64,000 nucleotides of DNA from Curtobacterium sp. MCLR17_007 (GCF_003234655.2 NZ_CP126271.1:1364001-1428000), one strand, 5' to 3'; shown: positions 15,496 through 24,865, counted from the stretch's first letter. Translations and numbers: made by a program. The notes: generated from the sequence alone by a model not told the origin.

Positions 15496-15539
15496 GCGGC
15501 CAACGCTACCCACCCGGTGGGGCGCGGGAGGCGAACGAA

Positions 15540-15577
15540 ACGGCCCCGTCGGACCCGGTGGGGTCCGACGGGGCCGT
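15540..15577 (-). terminator. Rho-independent terminator
   Basis: A perfect 17-bp stem (15540-15556 with 15561-15577; 4-nt loop GGTG) is followed on the minus strand by TTTCGTTCG. It lies just past the stop of the surface-protein gene (15592) and should end its transcript before the azoreductase gene. Confidence 0.85.
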
Positions 15578-15591
15578 GACGGTCCTCCCGG

Positions 15592-17112
15592 CTAGCGCTG
15601 GGTGCGGCGACGCAGCGCGCGGAGACCGACCAGGCCGGCGCCCGCGGCGAGCATCGCGAGACCCCACGGGAGTGCACCCGTCGTGTCCGAACCGGTGAAG
15701 GCGAGCTGGCCCTTCGGGGTGGTCGGGGTGGCTGCCGCGACGGGGGCGACGGCAGCGACGGTCGGGACGACCGTCACCGGGAAGGAGACCGACTGCCCGT
15801 CCTCCGCGACGGTGAGCACGTGCGTCGAGGCGGTCGGGAAGGTGACCTTCGACGACAGGGAGTCCTCGTCGGGCGTGACCAGGTCGGTCGCGTGGTCACT
15901 CGTCACGGTGGCGAGCGGGTACTCGTCGGTGCCGTCGTAATCGATGGTCGAGTTGCCGTACGTGTCGACGGGCTGCCCGTCGACCCAGAGCGAGGCGCCC
16001 TGCTTGACCGAGGGGTACGCGCCGTCCGTCTCGGCCCATTCGGCATCGGGGTCGGCCGGCACGTCGTACTGCACGACGGAGCCGTCCCAGTCGATGATCC
16101 AGTACCGCGAGGGCTGGCCGTTGCTGAACGACTCGCGCGGCGAGGTGTCGGACGCCGACGCCATCACGCCGACCGCGGCGGCCGGGTCCACGATCACCTC
16201 GACGTACTGCGTCGCGGTCGAGGTGCCGTTCGAGGCGACGACGGTGAAGTCGTAGGTGCTCGCGACGGTGACCTCGCCGGTCAGCGTGGCGGTCGCCGCA
16301 TCGAAGACGCTGTCGAACGGCAGGTACGACTCGGGCTGGTCGTCGGGGTCGGTCGGGTCGGAGCTGTCCGGGTCGGTGTAGCCGATCGCGTACGAGACGG
16401 GCGCGCTGCCCTTCGCCACCTCGAAGGTCTCGTTGAGCGTGTTGCCCGCGGTGACCTCGATCGTCCGCGGTGCGTCGGCCGTGGTCGCCGTGTCGAACGC
16501 GACGTCCTCGGTGACCTCGGCGGTCGTCGCGGTCGCGGTGTCGCCGTTCGCGCCGGTGATGACGACCGTGATGCGCTTGCCCAGGTCGGCTGCCTTCAGC
16601 ACGTACACGGTCGATGTCGACGCGACAGTGACGCCGCCGTCCGTGGACCAGGCGTACTCGTAGGTGGGGCCGGCGATGTCCGGGGCATCGGCGCGCAGGG
16701 TGACGCCGACCTTCGGGTCGCCGACGATCTGCGCCTCGGACGCGACTGCCTGCGCCGAGACGGCGGTCTTCGGTGCCTTGGCCGGAGTGCTGCCCGTGCC
16801 GGTCGTCGCCGGGGCGGTCGGCGCGGCGGCCGGGTCGGTGGCGGGAGCGGTCGGCTGGTCCGTCGCCGGGGCCGTCGATCCGTTCGAGTCGGTCGGCGTC
16901 GGCGAGTCGGTCGGCACCGACGGATCGGTCGGCGTCGACGAGTCCGCCGCTGCGCCCGAATCGGTGGTCGTGATCGTCGTCGGAGCGGTGTCGGTGTCGA
17001 CCGCGTACGCCGTGGACGCCGAGAAGATGCCGAGGCCGGTCGTCAGGCCGATGAGTGCGATGGTGGTGCCGACGGCGCAGGCGCGTCGGGCTGCGGAGGT
17101 GCTGCGGTGCAC
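15592..17112 (-). CDS. Sortase-anchored surface protein (LAFTG signal)
   Basis: A 506-residue exported protein. It has a signal peptide (MHRSTSAARRACAVGTTIAL..., Ala-rich cleavage region near STAYA) and a Thr/Pro/Ser/Asp low-complexity stalk with PTDS-type repeats at residues 50-110. Immunoglobulin-like beta-rich segments follow (PKVGVTLRADAPDIAGPTYEYAWSTDGG, TLTGEVTVASTYDFTVVASNG). The C-terminus is a classical cell-wall sorting signal: LAFTG, a hydrophobic span, then RALRRRTQR. LAxTG favours a class E sortase. No sortase gene is in the window. It probably mediates surface contact or adhesion. Confidence 0.87.
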   Translation of the reverse strand: MHRSTSAARRACAVGTTIALIGLTTGLGIFSASTAYAVDTDTAPTTITTTDSGAAADSSTPTDPSVPTDSPTPTDSNGSTAPATDQPTAPATDPAAAPTAPATTGTGSTPAKAPKTAVSAQAVASEAQIVGDPKVGVTLRADAPDIAGPTYEYAWSTDGGVTVASTSTVYVLKAADLGKRITVVITGANGDTATATTAEVTEDVAFDTATTADAPRTIEVTAGNTLNETFEVAKGSAPVSYAIGYTDPDSSDPTDPDDQPESYLPFDSVFDAATATLTGEVTVASTYDFTVVASNGTSTATQYVEVIVDPAAAVGVMASASDTSPRESFSNGQPSRYWIIDWDGSVVQYDVPADPDAEWAETDGAYPSVKQGASLWVDGQPVDTYGNSTIDYDGTDEYPLATVTSDHATDLVTPDEDSLSSKVTFPTASTHVLTVAEDGQSVSFPVTVVPTVAAVAPVAAATPTTPKGQLAFTGSDTTGALPWGLAMLAAGAGLVGLRALRRRTQR

Positions 17113-17323
17113 GGGTTCCCCTGTGGGTCAGGTCCGGTCGGGTGCCGGATCGTAAGAATCCGCCGAGAATCTCGAGCGTGATCGGAGCGTACTGGTAAGC
17201 GCGAGACCAATCGGGCACGGGGGGCCGAAATGTGACCCGGGTTGGGGGTCCGGTGCGGGATCCCGCACCGCGGGCGGAGTCACGGCCCCGCCACCGGTCA
17301 TCGCGGAGGCACTGCCCGGGTCG

Positions 17324-18226
17324 TCAGGTCGGACTGGGGGCCGCGGCGCGCTCGAGCGCCGCACGGAACGCGGACACCGCCGGGGAGTCGGCACTCGCAA
17401 GACGCTGGGCGGTGAAGATCGTCCGGCGCGCAGGGACGGGCAGCTCGAGCAGCCGGCACGCCGTCGACCGTCCGGCCCAAACCAGGTCGGGCATCAGCGC
17501 GACGGCGTTCCCCGACTCGATGAGCCGGATCTGGGCCTGCAGGTCGGCGGTCTCGTAGCGGACGTCGGGCTCGAAGCCCGCGCGGCGACAGGTCTGCTCG
17601 GCGAAGTGCCGCGAGGCCGCTCCACGGGGCTCCATCACCCAGGGGAGTCCGGCCGCCGACGCGAGCGAGTCGACGGGCCACAGCGCGGTGTCCCTCGGCG
17701 GCAGCGCGAGACGCACGGGGTCGGTCGTCAGGTCGCGGGCGTCGAGGCCCGGGAAGCGCGGTGCCGCGTGGGCGGGGTAGCGCTCGGCGACGACCATGTC
17801 GAAGTCTCGGGCCCACGTCTCGTTCAGCGCGGTCTCCGGCTCGCGCTGCACCATCTCGACCCGCACGTCCGGGTGCTCGGTCGCCATGGTGCGGAGCGCG
17901 GAGGGCATCAGCGCGAGCGCCGCGGACTGGAACACGGCGACCCGGATCCGCCCTTGGACGCTCGTCAGCGTCGACTCGACCGACGCCTGCGCTCGCTCCA
18001 ACGTGTCGAGGACGTCGCCCGCCGCAGCGACCAGCACCTCGGCCTGCGGGGTGAGCTGCAGCCGCCGGCCGGCCTTGCGCAGGAGTTGCACGCCGGCCTC
18101 GCGCTCGAGCACCCCGAGCTGCTGTGACACCGCCGACGGCGTCAGGTTGAGCGCCTCGGCGACCGCCGCGACGGTCCCACGGCTCGAGAGCTCACGGAGG
18201 AGGACCAGGCGGCGCACGTCGAGCAT
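17324..18226 (-). CDS. LysR-family regulator, probable activator of putA
   Basis: A 300-residue LTTR. The N-terminal winged HTH is LVLLRELSSRGTVAAVAEALNLTPSAVSQQLGVLEREAG. A linker helix and a periplasmic-binding-like effector domain (RIRVAVFQSAALALMPSALRTM onward) follow. I set the start at ATG 18226 (MLDVRRLVLL), because LTTRs normally begin two or three residues before the first helix; the longer frame would run into the promoter. It is divergent from putA with 82 bp between them, which points to control of proline catabolism. The effector, proline or another ligand, is not visible. Confidence 0.87.
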   Translation of the reverse strand: MLDVRRLVLLRELSSRGTVAAVAEALNLTPSAVSQQLGVLEREAGVQLLRKAGRRLQLTPQAEVLVAAAGDVLDTLERAQASVESTLTSVQGRIRVAVFQSAALALMPSALRTMATEHPDVRVEMVQREPETALNETWARDFDMVVAERYPAHAAPRFPGLDARDLTTDPVRLALPPRDTALWPVDSLASAAGLPWVMEPRGAASRHFAEQTCRRAGFEPDVRYETADLQAQIRLIESGNAVALMPDLVWAGRSTACRLLELPVPARRTIFTAQRLASADSPAVSAFRAALERAAAPSPT

Positions 18227-18308
18227 GTCGAAAGCGTAGATGAACTGAACGGAAAGCATCAGGAAGAGTTGCTTCCGCTACCGAAAGCGCAGAGGACACA
18301 CTGATCCC
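18227..18308. promoter_or_regulatory. Divergent lysR-putA control region
   Basis: The hexamer GAAAGC occurs three times (18230, 18252 and 18283), and GGAAG-AGTTG-CTTCC is an inverted repeat near the centre. These are candidate LysR half-sites controlling both divergent genes. The binding assignment is inferred from position only. Confidence 0.5.
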
Positions 18309-21300
18309 ATGACCGACGTGCAGCCCCGCAACGACGCGCCCACCACGACCGCACCCGACGACCTCGCCGACGCGTCGGTCGCACTCGTCCGCCGGTGGCT
18401 CGCCGAGGCCGAGACCTACCCGGTCGACGGCTCGGCCAAGCAGCTCGCCGGTGTGCTGGCCGACCCCAAGGGGCTCGCGTTCGCGGTCGGGTTCGTCGAC
18501 GGCGTCGTCCGACCCGAGGACCTCGGCGTCGCCGCGCGCAAGCTCCGCGCCATCGCGCCCGACGCGCCGGGGTTCCTGCCCAGCGCACTCCGCGGTCTGG
18601 TGCGGCTCGGTGGCGGACTGGCACCGGGCCTCCCGGGTGTCGTCGTCCCCGTCGCCCGTCGCGTGCTGCGGAACATGGTCGGCCACCTGATCGTCGACGC
18701 GACCGACGCGAAGCTCGGTCCGGCGATCGCGAAGATCAAGCGGGACGGCGTCCGGCTCAACGTGAACCTGCTGGGCGAGGCGGTCCTGGGGGAGAGCGAG
18801 GCGGCCCGCCGGCTCGAGGGCACGCACAAGCTGCTCGCGCGCGACGACGTCGACTACGTGTCGATCAAGGTGTCCTCGACCGTGCACCCGCACTCGCCGT
18901 GGGCGTTCGACCAGGCCGTGTCCGACATCGTCGACAAGCTCCGGCCGCTGTTCCAGCGTGCCGCCGCGGCGACCCCGGCGAAGTTCATCAACCTCGACAT
19001 GGAGGAGTTCAAGGACCTCGACCTGACGATCGCGGTCTTCACGCAGCTGCTCGACGAGCCCGCGTTCCTGCAGCTCGAGGCCGGGATCGTGCTGCAGGCC
19101 TACCTGCCCGACGCCCTGTCCGCCATGCAGCACCTGCAGGAGTGGTCCGCGGCCCGTCGTGCCCGCGGTGGTGCCGACATCAAGGTGCGGCTCGTCAAGG
19201 GCGCCAACCTGCCGATGGAACAGGTCGAGGCGTCGACGCACGGCTGGCCCCTCGCCACCTGGCACACCAAGCAGGACTCGGACACCAACTACAAGCGGGT
19301 GCTCGACTGGGCGCTCACCCCGTCCCGCATCGAGAACGTGCGGGTCGGCATCGCCGGGCACAACCTGTTCGACGTCGCCCACGCCTGGCTGCTCGCCGGG
19401 GAACGCGGTGTGCGGGACGGCATCGAGTTCGAGATGCTGCTCGGCATGGCGCAGGGCCAGGCCGAAGCCGTCCGTCGCACCGTCGGCTCGCTGCTGCTGT
19501 ACACGCCGGTCGTGCACCCGGGGGAGTTCGACGTCGCGATCGCGTACCTGATCCGCCGGCTCGAAGAGGGGGCGTCGCAGGACAACTTCATGTCCGCGGT
19601 GTTCTCACTCGCGTCGTCGCCGTCGCTGTTCGCCCGCGAGGAGACGCGGTTCCGCGACTCGCTGGCTCCGCTGGCGGCCCCGGGTGGTCTCGCCGCTCCC
19701 GCGTCGCACCGTGTCGCCGACCGGTACGCGGCCGTCGGCCGTCCGGCGCCCGGTCACTTCGAGAACACGCCCGACAGCGACCCGTCGGTCGCGTCGGTCC
19801 GCTCCTGGGGCGCGGCCATCACGTCCCGGGTCGCGACGTCGACACTGGGTGCGTCGGCCGTCCGGGAGGCCCGGCTCACCTCGCGCGAGCAGCTCGACTC
19901 CGTCCTCGGCCGGGTCCGCGCCGCGGGTGCGGTCTGGGGGACCTGGTCCGGTGCCGCGCGCGGCGCCGTGCTGCACGCCGTCGGTGACGCGCTCGAGGCG
20001 AACCGCGCCGCCCTCGTCGAGGTGGTGGCGTCCGAGACCGGCAAGACCCTCGACCAGGCCGACCCCGAGGTCTCCGAGGCGATCGACTTCGCCCACTTCT
20101 ACGGCGACATGGCAGCCGCCCTCGACGAGGTCGACGGTGCGACGTTCTCGCCGGCGGCGCTGACCCTGGTCGCACCGCCGTGGAACTTCCCCGTCGCGAT
20201 CCCGGCCGGCTCGACCCTGGCGGCGCTCGCCGCCGGGTCCGCGGTCGTGCTGAAGCCCGCGCCGCCGGCCGCCCGCTGCGGCGCCGTGCTCGCGTCGGTC
20301 ATCGACACGGCGCTCGACGCGATGGGCGCTCCGGCCGACGTGCTGTCGTTCGTCGACGTCAGCGAGAACGAACTCGGGTCGGCGTTGGTCGCGTCGCCGC
20401 TCGTCGACCGGGTCATCCTCACCGGCGCCTACGAGACCGCGTCGCTGTTCCGCTCCTTCCGGCAGGACCTGCCGCTCCTGGCCGAGACGTCGGGCAAGAA
20501 CGCGATCATCGTCACCCCGTCGGCTGATCTCGACCTGGCCGTCAAGGACGTCGTCGCGTCGGCGTTCGGGCACGCGGGGCAGAAGTGCTCCGCCGCCTCG
20601 CTCGTGGTGCTTGTCGGGTCCGTCGCCAAGTCGCGGCGGTTCCACTCGCAGCTCGTCGACGCGGTGTCCTCGCTGACCGTGGGGTACCCGTCCGACCCGA
20701 CGTCGCAGATGGGCCCGGTCATCGAGCCCGCCCAGGGGAAGCTGCTCGACGGGCTGACGACGCTCGAGCCCGGTCAGTCCTGGGCCGTGCGCCCCCGTCA
20801 GCTCGACGACTCCGGTGCGCTCTGGAGCCCGGGCGTCCGTGGCGGCGTCCAGCGGGGTTCGGCGTTCCACCGGACCGAGTACTTCGGCCCGGTGCTCGGG
20901 GTCATGCGCGCCGCGACCCTGGACGAGGCGATCGACATCGTCAACGAGGTCGACTACGGCCTGACCTCGGGCATCCACTCGCTCGACCCGACCGAGATCG
21001 GCACGTGGCTGTCGCGCATCGAGGCGGGCAACCTCTACGTCAACCGCGGCATCACCGGGGCGATCGTTCGCCGGCAGCCCTTCGGCGGGTGGAAGAAGTC
21101 CGCGGTCGGTGCGGGCACCAAGGCCGGTGGCGTGAACTACCTGTTGGGACTCGGTTCGTGGGCGTCGGCTCCTGCCACCGCGGGTGCGCCTGTGTCGACC
21201 GACGTCGCCGCGTTCGTCCGCGCCGCCGGTGTGTCGTCGCCGTCGCTGTCCCGGTCGCTCGCCTCGGACGAGCTGGCCTGGTCGTCGCTGTTCGGCACCG

Positions 21301-21782
21301 CGCGGGACGTCTCCGGGTTGAGCGCCGAGCGGAACATCGCGCGGTACCTGCCGTACCCCGGCGTGCACGTGCGTGTGGCGTCCGCGCTGCCGGACGACGA
21401 CGCCATGGTCGAGCTGGTGCGGGTCGTCGCGGCGGCGGTGCGCGCGGGGACGACGATCGACGTCTCGTCAGCGGGGTTCGTGCCGCCGGCGGTCGCCGCG
21501 CTGGCGAACGTCCGCTCGGTCACCGCGTCGGAGTCCGACGCCGCGTTCGGTGCCCGGATCGCCGCGGGCCCGTCGACGCGCGTGCGGCTCATCGGCGGCT
21601 CCGCTGACGCTGCTTCGGAGCTGTACGCCGCGGTCGGCGGTCGTCCCGACGTCGCCGTGTACGCCGAGCCGGTCACCGAGGCCGGGCGCATCGAGCTGCT
21701 GCCGTTCCTGCGCGAGCAGGCCGTGTCGATCACCGCGCACCGCTTCGGCACGCCGAACCACCTGACCGACGACCTGATCTAG
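18309..21782 (+). CDS. putA: Bifunctional proline dehydrogenase / L-glutamate gamma-semialdehyde dehydrogenase
   Basis: A 1,157-residue PutA that oxidises proline to glutamate in two steps. The N-terminal FAD-dependent PRODH barrel carries DYVSIKVSS, FINLDMEEFKDLDLT, GIVLQAYLPD and VKGANLPMEQVEA. The central and C-terminal aldehyde dehydrogenase has APPWNFPVAIPAGS (NAD loop), LLAETSGKNAIIV (general-base Glu near 723), GHAGQKCSAAS (catalytic Cys near 760) and EYFGPVLGVM. The roughly 140-residue tail after the ALDH domain is degenerate and ALDH-like, as in some long PutAs. No ribbon-helix-helix repressor domain is present, so regulation must come from the divergent LysR. Confidence 0.96.
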   Translation: MTDVQPRNDAPTTTAPDDLADASVALVRRWLAEAETYPVDGSAKQLAGVLADPKGLAFAVGFVDGVVRPEDLGVAARKLRAIAPDAPGFLPSALRGLVRLGGGLAPGLPGVVVPVARRVLRNMVGHLIVDATDAKLGPAIAKIKRDGVRLNVNLLGEAVLGESEAARRLEGTHKLLARDDVDYVSIKVSSTVHPHSPWAFDQAVSDIVDKLRPLFQRAAAATPAKFINLDMEEFKDLDLTIAVFTQLLDEPAFLQLEAGIVLQAYLPDALSAMQHLQEWSAARRARGGADIKVRLVKGANLPMEQVEASTHGWPLATWHTKQDSDTNYKRVLDWALTPSRIENVRVGIAGHNLFDVAHAWLLAGERGVRDGIEFEMLLGMAQGQAEAVRRTVGSLLLYTPVVHPGEFDVAIAYLIRRLEEGASQDNFMSAVFSLASSPSLFAREETRFRDSLAPLAAPGGLAAPASHRVADRYAAVGRPAPGHFENTPDSDPSVASVRSWGAAITSRVATSTLGASAVREARLTSREQLDSVLGRVRAAGAVWGTWSGAARGAVLHAVGDALEANRAALVEVVASETGKTLDQADPEVSEAIDFAHFYGDMAAALDEVDGATFSPAALTLVAPPWNFPVAIPAGSTLAALAAGSAVVLKPAPPAARCGAVLASVIDTALDAMGAPADVLSFVDVSENELGSALVASPLVDRVILTGAYETASLFRSFRQDLPLLAETSGKNAIIVTPSADLDLAVKDVVASAFGHAGQKCSAASLVVLVGSVAKSRRFHSQLVDAVSSLTVGYPSDPTSQMGPVIEPAQGKLLDGLTTLEPGQSWAVRPRQLDDSGALWSPGVRGGVQRGSAFHRTEYFGPVLGVMRAATLDEAIDIVNEVDYGLTSGIHSLDPTEIGTWLSRIEAGNLYVNRGITGAIVRRQPFGGWKKSAVGAGTKAGGVNYLLGLGSWASAPATAGAPVSTDVAAFVRAAGVSSPSLSRSLASDELAWSSLFGTARDVSGLSAERNIARYLPYPGVHVRVASALPDDDAMVELVRVVAAAVRAGTTIDVSSAGFVPPAVAALANVRSVTASESDAAFGARIAAGPSTRVRLIGGSADAASELYAAVGGRPDVAVYAEPVTEAGRIELLPFLREQAVSITAHRFGTPNHLTDDLI

Positions 21783-21833
21783 CTCGGGCGGCGGCGGCGG
21801 CGGCGGGGGCGGCCGGGGCACAGCACCACGCAG

Positions 21834-21871
21834 CGGACACAGCACCGAGGAGATCCTCGGTGCTGTGTCCG
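21834..21871. terminator. putA terminator hairpin
   Basis: An 18-bp perfect inverted repeat (arms 21834-21851 and 21854-21871, CGGACACAGCACCGAGGA) separated by GA lies 50 bp after the putA stop. No T-run follows, so it may act as a stabiliser or a weak terminator. A run of GGC repeats (21786-21806) precedes it. Confidence 0.7.
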
Positions 21872-21985
21872 TTACAAGGTGCGATGCGGTTCGGCGAGCG
21901 GGCTGTCGGTGGGTGCGGGCGTGTCGGTGTCCGGTCTCCGCGTGCGCACGGGGTGCTCCGAGCACGTGCGCGTTGGGTCGACTGC

Positions 21986-22426
21986 ATGAGTGAACCGATC
22001 GCCCGTCCCACCGCCCTCGCCCACGTGCGCGTCACCGTCACCGACATCGCCCGGAGCAAGGCGTTCTACCAGCAGCTGCTCGGGTCTGACCCGGTCATCG
22101 ACTTCAGCGACCAGGTCGACGAGCCCGGCATCCGCGAGGACCAGGCGCGCTTCTACGGCGGCTGCGTGTTCCAGCTCGGCGACCAGGTGTTCGGCCTGCG
22201 CCCGGTGGCCCCGGCCGGTCAGCGGTTTGACTCGACAACGGTCGGCCTCGACCACGTCAGCTTCGTCCTGGGCAGTGTCGACGAGCTGCACGAGGCGGCC
22301 ACCCGGCTCGACGCGGCAGGGATCGAGCACGGTGAGGTCACCGAGCTCGGCGACGCCGGCATGACGATCCTGTCCGTGCAGGACCCCGACGACATCAACC
22401 TGGAGTTCGCCGCCCGCATCGGCTGA
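21986..22426 (+). CDS. VOC-superfamily (glyoxalase/dioxygenase-like) protein
   Basis: A 146-residue vicinal-oxygen-chelate protein with two beta-alpha-beta-beta-beta modules: ALAHVRVTVTDIARSKAFYQQLLG, then GLDHVSFVLGSVDELHEAATRLDAAG, ending TILSVQDPDDINLEFAA. The first-strand His (LAHVRV), the second-module His (LDHVSF) and the C-terminal Glu (NLEF) are plausible metal ligands. The reaction is not identifiable. It starts at ATG 21986. It is convergent with the thioesterase gene, separated from it by a long palindromic element. Confidence 0.85.
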   Translation: MSEPIARPTALAHVRVTVTDIARSKAFYQQLLGSDPVIDFSDQVDEPGIREDQARFYGGCVFQLGDQVFGLRPVAPAGQRFDSTTVGLDHVSFVLGSVDELHEAATRLDAAGIEHGEVTELGDAGMTILSVQDPDDINLEFAARIG

Positions 22427-22443
22427 CCCCCGCTGCCCGGGAT

Positions 22444-22505
22444 CGCGCCCCCGGACGGACATCGCGCCCCGGTCCTCCGGGGCGCGACGTCGTTGCGGGG
22501 GTGCG
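22444..22505. terminator. Copy 1 of the 27-8-27 palindromic element (convergent-junction terminator)
   Basis: Arms 22444-22470 and 22479-22505 flank an 8-nt loop. The inner core CATCGCGCCCC pairs with GGGGCGCGACG and the outer block with GCGGGGGTGCG. Imperfect pairing continues outward for six more bases (CGGGAT with ATCCGG). The same 27-8-27 architecture recurs at 29574 and 31885, always between convergent genes. Confidence 0.8.
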
Positions 22506-22545
22506 ATCCGGACGGGTCAGGCGTCCAAGCGGCCGGCGCGGCCGG

Positions 22546-22980
22546 TCAGGCGTCGACGGAGACCGTCATCGTCTCGGTCACGAGCGCGCGGAGGGACTCC
22601 GGCAGGGGCTTGGGGCGACGGGCGCCCTCGCGGTCGATGATGACGTGCACGAACTCGCCTGTGGCGAGCAGCACGCCGTCGGACTGCCGGAACAGGCCGA
22701 ACTCCCATGACAGGCTCGTGTTCCCCAGTCGCTTCGACCGCATCCCGACCTCGATGACGTCCGGCCACACGGCGGACTCGACGAAGTGACAGCTCGACGT
22801 CACCAGCACGGCGATCCAGTCCGAGGTGAACGGGTCGAGGCCGGCTTGCTCGCGGAACCAGTACGTCGCCGCGTTGTCCATCGCGCTGTAGTAGATCGTG
22901 TTGTTGACATGGCCGAACATGTCGTTGTCGTTCCAGCGCGTGGGGTACGTACGGCGGAACGGGTACTCGTCGATGGTCAT
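22546..22980 (-). CDS. Acyl-CoA thioesterase (4-hydroxybenzoyl-CoA thioesterase-like hotdog)
   Basis: A 144-residue single hotdog-fold protein. FRRTYPTRWNDNDMFGHVNNTIYYSAMDNAATYW contains the family's active-site region (W-x-D-x-D-x-x-G-H-V-N-N-x-x-Y). VTSSCHFVESAVWPDVIEVGMRS and SWEFGLF are the following strands. It hydrolyses acyl-CoA thioesters, probably as a tetramer. Its ATG overlaps the stop of the TetR gene (ATGA), so the two are co-translated. With the divergent acyl-CoA dehydrogenase, this suggests a small acyl-CoA degradation unit. Confidence 0.9.
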   Translation of the reverse strand: MTIDEYPFRRTYPTRWNDNDMFGHVNNTIYYSAMDNAATYWFREQAGLDPFTSDWIAVLVTSSCHFVESAVWPDVIEVGMRSKRLGNTSLSWEFGLFRQSDGVLLATGEFVHVIIDREGARRPKPLPESLRALVTETMTVSVDA

Positions 22981-23582
22981 CGGTCTCCGATCGAGGGGGC
23001 ATGGGCGGACGCCGTCGGGCGCGTGGCGGGGCGCAGAACATACTCGAACGTCGCCCGGGCGCGAGCGGGGTCGGGGGTCTCGCCCGAGATCAGGTCGGCG
23101 TACGTGAAGGACTCCGAGATCCGGACGAGCAGCCGTGCGAGCTCCTCGGCAGACAGCGGCGCCGGGTCGAACGCCCCCGAGTCCTGCTCCGCAGCGACCA
23201 ACTCGGTGACCGCGTGCACGAACCGACTCTGCACGTCGCTGTCCGTCGTGGTGAGCAGGCGCAGCGCCCGAGCCGGTTCGCGCTGCAGGAACCCCCGGAA
23301 GTAGGGCGCCTCGATCAGGTCGGCGGTGAACCGAGCGAGCACGTCGACCAGCCGTGACGCACCCGATCCCGCGGCATCACGACGGGCCGCGTCGAGCGTG
23401 GGGACCGCCAGCGACCACAGCACCTCGGACAACAACCGGTCACGGTTGCCCACCCATCGGAACAGCGACGTCCGGTCCACGCCGAGGTCGGCGGCCAACG
23501 CGCCCATGTCGATCCGTGAGCCGGCGATGAAGGCGTGGCGGGCCTCCCGGAAGGCGCGCAGCGCGGTTTCCGACGTGTACAC
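22977..23582 (-). CDS. TetR-family regulator, QsdR-like
   Basis: A 201-residue TetR protein. The N-terminal HTH reads AFIAGSRIDMGALAADLGVDRTSLFRWVGNRDRLLSEVLWSLA, where F-R-W instead of the usual F/Y-Y-H is typical of QsdR-type regulators. The ligand domain follows. I chose GTG 23582 over the TTG five codons upstream because AAGGGAG is correctly spaced before the GTG. It is divergent from the acyl-CoA dehydrogenase gene, operonic with the thioesterase gene, and probably represses both. The ligand would be an acyl-CoA or lactone by analogy. Confidence 0.85.
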   Translation of the reverse strand: MYTSETALRAFREARHAFIAGSRIDMGALAADLGVDRTSLFRWVGNRDRLLSEVLWSLAVPTLDAARRDAAGSGASRLVDVLARFTADLIEAPYFRGFLQREPARALRLLTTTDSDVQSRFVHAVTELVAAEQDSGAFDPAPLSAEELARLLVRISESFTYADLISGETPDPARARATFEYVLRPATRPTASAHAPSIGDR

Positions 23583-23627
23583 AGATCTCCCTTGCAACGT
23601 TTCCGAGAATGATGCATCGTTGTTCCC
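23583..23627. promoter_or_regulatory. Divergent tetR / acyl-CoA dehydrogenase operator region
   Basis: Only 45 bp separate the two starts. CAACG (23596-23600) and CGTTG (23618-23622) form an inverted pair around TTTCCGAGAATGATGCAT. It is relatively AT-rich for this genome, as expected of a shared promoter/operator. Confidence 0.5.
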
Positions 23628-24821
23628 ATGTCAACATCCGTGTCCTTGCCCACCCTGCTCGAGTCGGACTTCTACGGCTTCGCCGAGCAGCTGACGGACC
23701 AGGAGCGTGAGTCGATCGGGCGGGTGCGCGAGTACCTCGAGCGCGAGGTCGCACCGATCGCCGACGAGTACTGGGCACGTGCCGAGTTCCCGATGCAGGT
23801 CATCAAGCCGCTCGCCGACCTCGGGATGTACGGGCCCGGTGTGCCGCTGGTGCGCCAGTTCGAGAACTCGGCCGTGTACCGCGGGTGGGCGGCACTCGAG
23901 CTCGGACGTGTCGACGCCGGCGTGGCGACGTTCATCGGGGTGCAGTCCGGCCTCGCCATGAACTCGATCGCCGTGGCCGGCAGCGACGAGCAGCAGCGGG
24001 AGTGGCTGCCGCGCATGGCCGCCGGCGAGCTGGTCGGTGCGTTCGGTCTGACGGAGCCGTACTCCGGCAGTGACTCCGCCAAGGGCCTCCGCACGACGGC
24101 GCGGCGCGAGGGAGACACCTGGGTCCTCGACGGCGAGAAGCGGTGGATCGGCAACGCCACGTTCGCCGACGTCGTCGTCATCTGGGCCAAGGACGTCGAG
24201 GACGGCCAGGTCAAGGGCTTCCTGGTGACGACCGACACCGACGGCTTCACCGCCACCAAGATCGAGGACAAGATCGCGCTGCGCGGCGTGCAGAACGCCG
24301 ACATCGTGATGACCGGCGTCCGTGTTCCGGAGTCGCGACGACTGCAGCGCGCGACGTCGTTCCGCACGACGGCCGAGGTCCTGCGCCTGACCCGCACCGA
24401 GGTCGCCTGGCAGGCCGTCGGCATCGCGGTCGGTGCGTACGAGGCCGCGCTCGCCTACGCGAAGACGCGCATCCAGTTCGGCAAGCCGATCGCCGCGCAC
24501 CAGCTCGTGCAGGACCTGCTCGTGAAGTCGCTGGCGAACATCACGGCGTCGATCGCCCTGTGCACGCAGGCGAGCGCGATGCAGGACGCCGGGGTCGGCG
24601 GCGACGAGCACTCCGCGCTGGCGAAGGCGTTCGCGACGTCGAAGATGCGTGAGACCGTCGCCTGGTGCCGCGAGGTCCAGGGCGGCAACGGCATCGTGCT
24701 CGGCAAGGGCGTCGCGCGGTTCTTCGCGGACGCCGAGGCGATCTACTCGTACGAGGGCACGCGCGAGGTGAACACGCTCATCGTCGGGCGCGCGATCACC
24801 GGCGAGGCCGCGTTCGTGTGA
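23628..24821 (+). CDS. Acyl-CoA dehydrogenase (glutaryl-CoA-dehydrogenase-like)
   Basis: A 397-residue flavoprotein. Landmarks are GAFGLTEPYSGSDSAKGLRTTARR (FAD/substrate segment), WIGNATFADVVVIWAK, RTEVAWQAVGIAVGAYEAALAYAKTRIQFGKPIAAHQL, and the C-terminal IYSYEGTREVNTLIVGRAIT with the catalytic-base Glu376. The GIVLGKGVARFF and YSYEGT blocks resemble the glutaryl-CoA/short-chain branch. It oxidises acyl-CoA to enoyl-CoA and passes electrons to ETF. The stop context is repeated imperfectly just downstream (GTGTGAGCACCG, from about 24829). Confidence 0.92.
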   Translation: MSTSVSLPTLLESDFYGFAEQLTDQERESIGRVREYLEREVAPIADEYWARAEFPMQVIKPLADLGMYGPGVPLVRQFENSAVYRGWAALELGRVDAGVATFIGVQSGLAMNSIAVAGSDEQQREWLPRMAAGELVGAFGLTEPYSGSDSAKGLRTTARREGDTWVLDGEKRWIGNATFADVVVIWAKDVEDGQVKGFLVTTDTDGFTATKIEDKIALRGVQNADIVMTGVRVPESRRLQRATSFRTTAEVLRLTRTEVAWQAVGIAVGAYEAALAYAKTRIQFGKPIAAHQLVQDLLVKSLANITASIALCTQASAMQDAGVGGDEHSALAKAFATSKMRETVAWCREVQGGNGIVLGKGVARFFADAEAIYSYEGTREVNTLIVGRAITGEAAFV

Positions 24822-24865
24822 CCGCCGCCGTGTGAGCACCGCTGTGTGAGCACGGCCCACAGACC

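Noticed and set aside
15592-17112. Pilin or fimbrial subunit
   Set aside because: The LAFTG signal and Ig-like repeats fit a surface protein, but there is no pilin motif, E-box or neighbouring sortase.
19605-21368. 587-codon antisense frame within putA
   Set aside because: The plus-strand PutA has intact motifs throughout. The antisense product is Arg/Gly/Asp-rich without domains.
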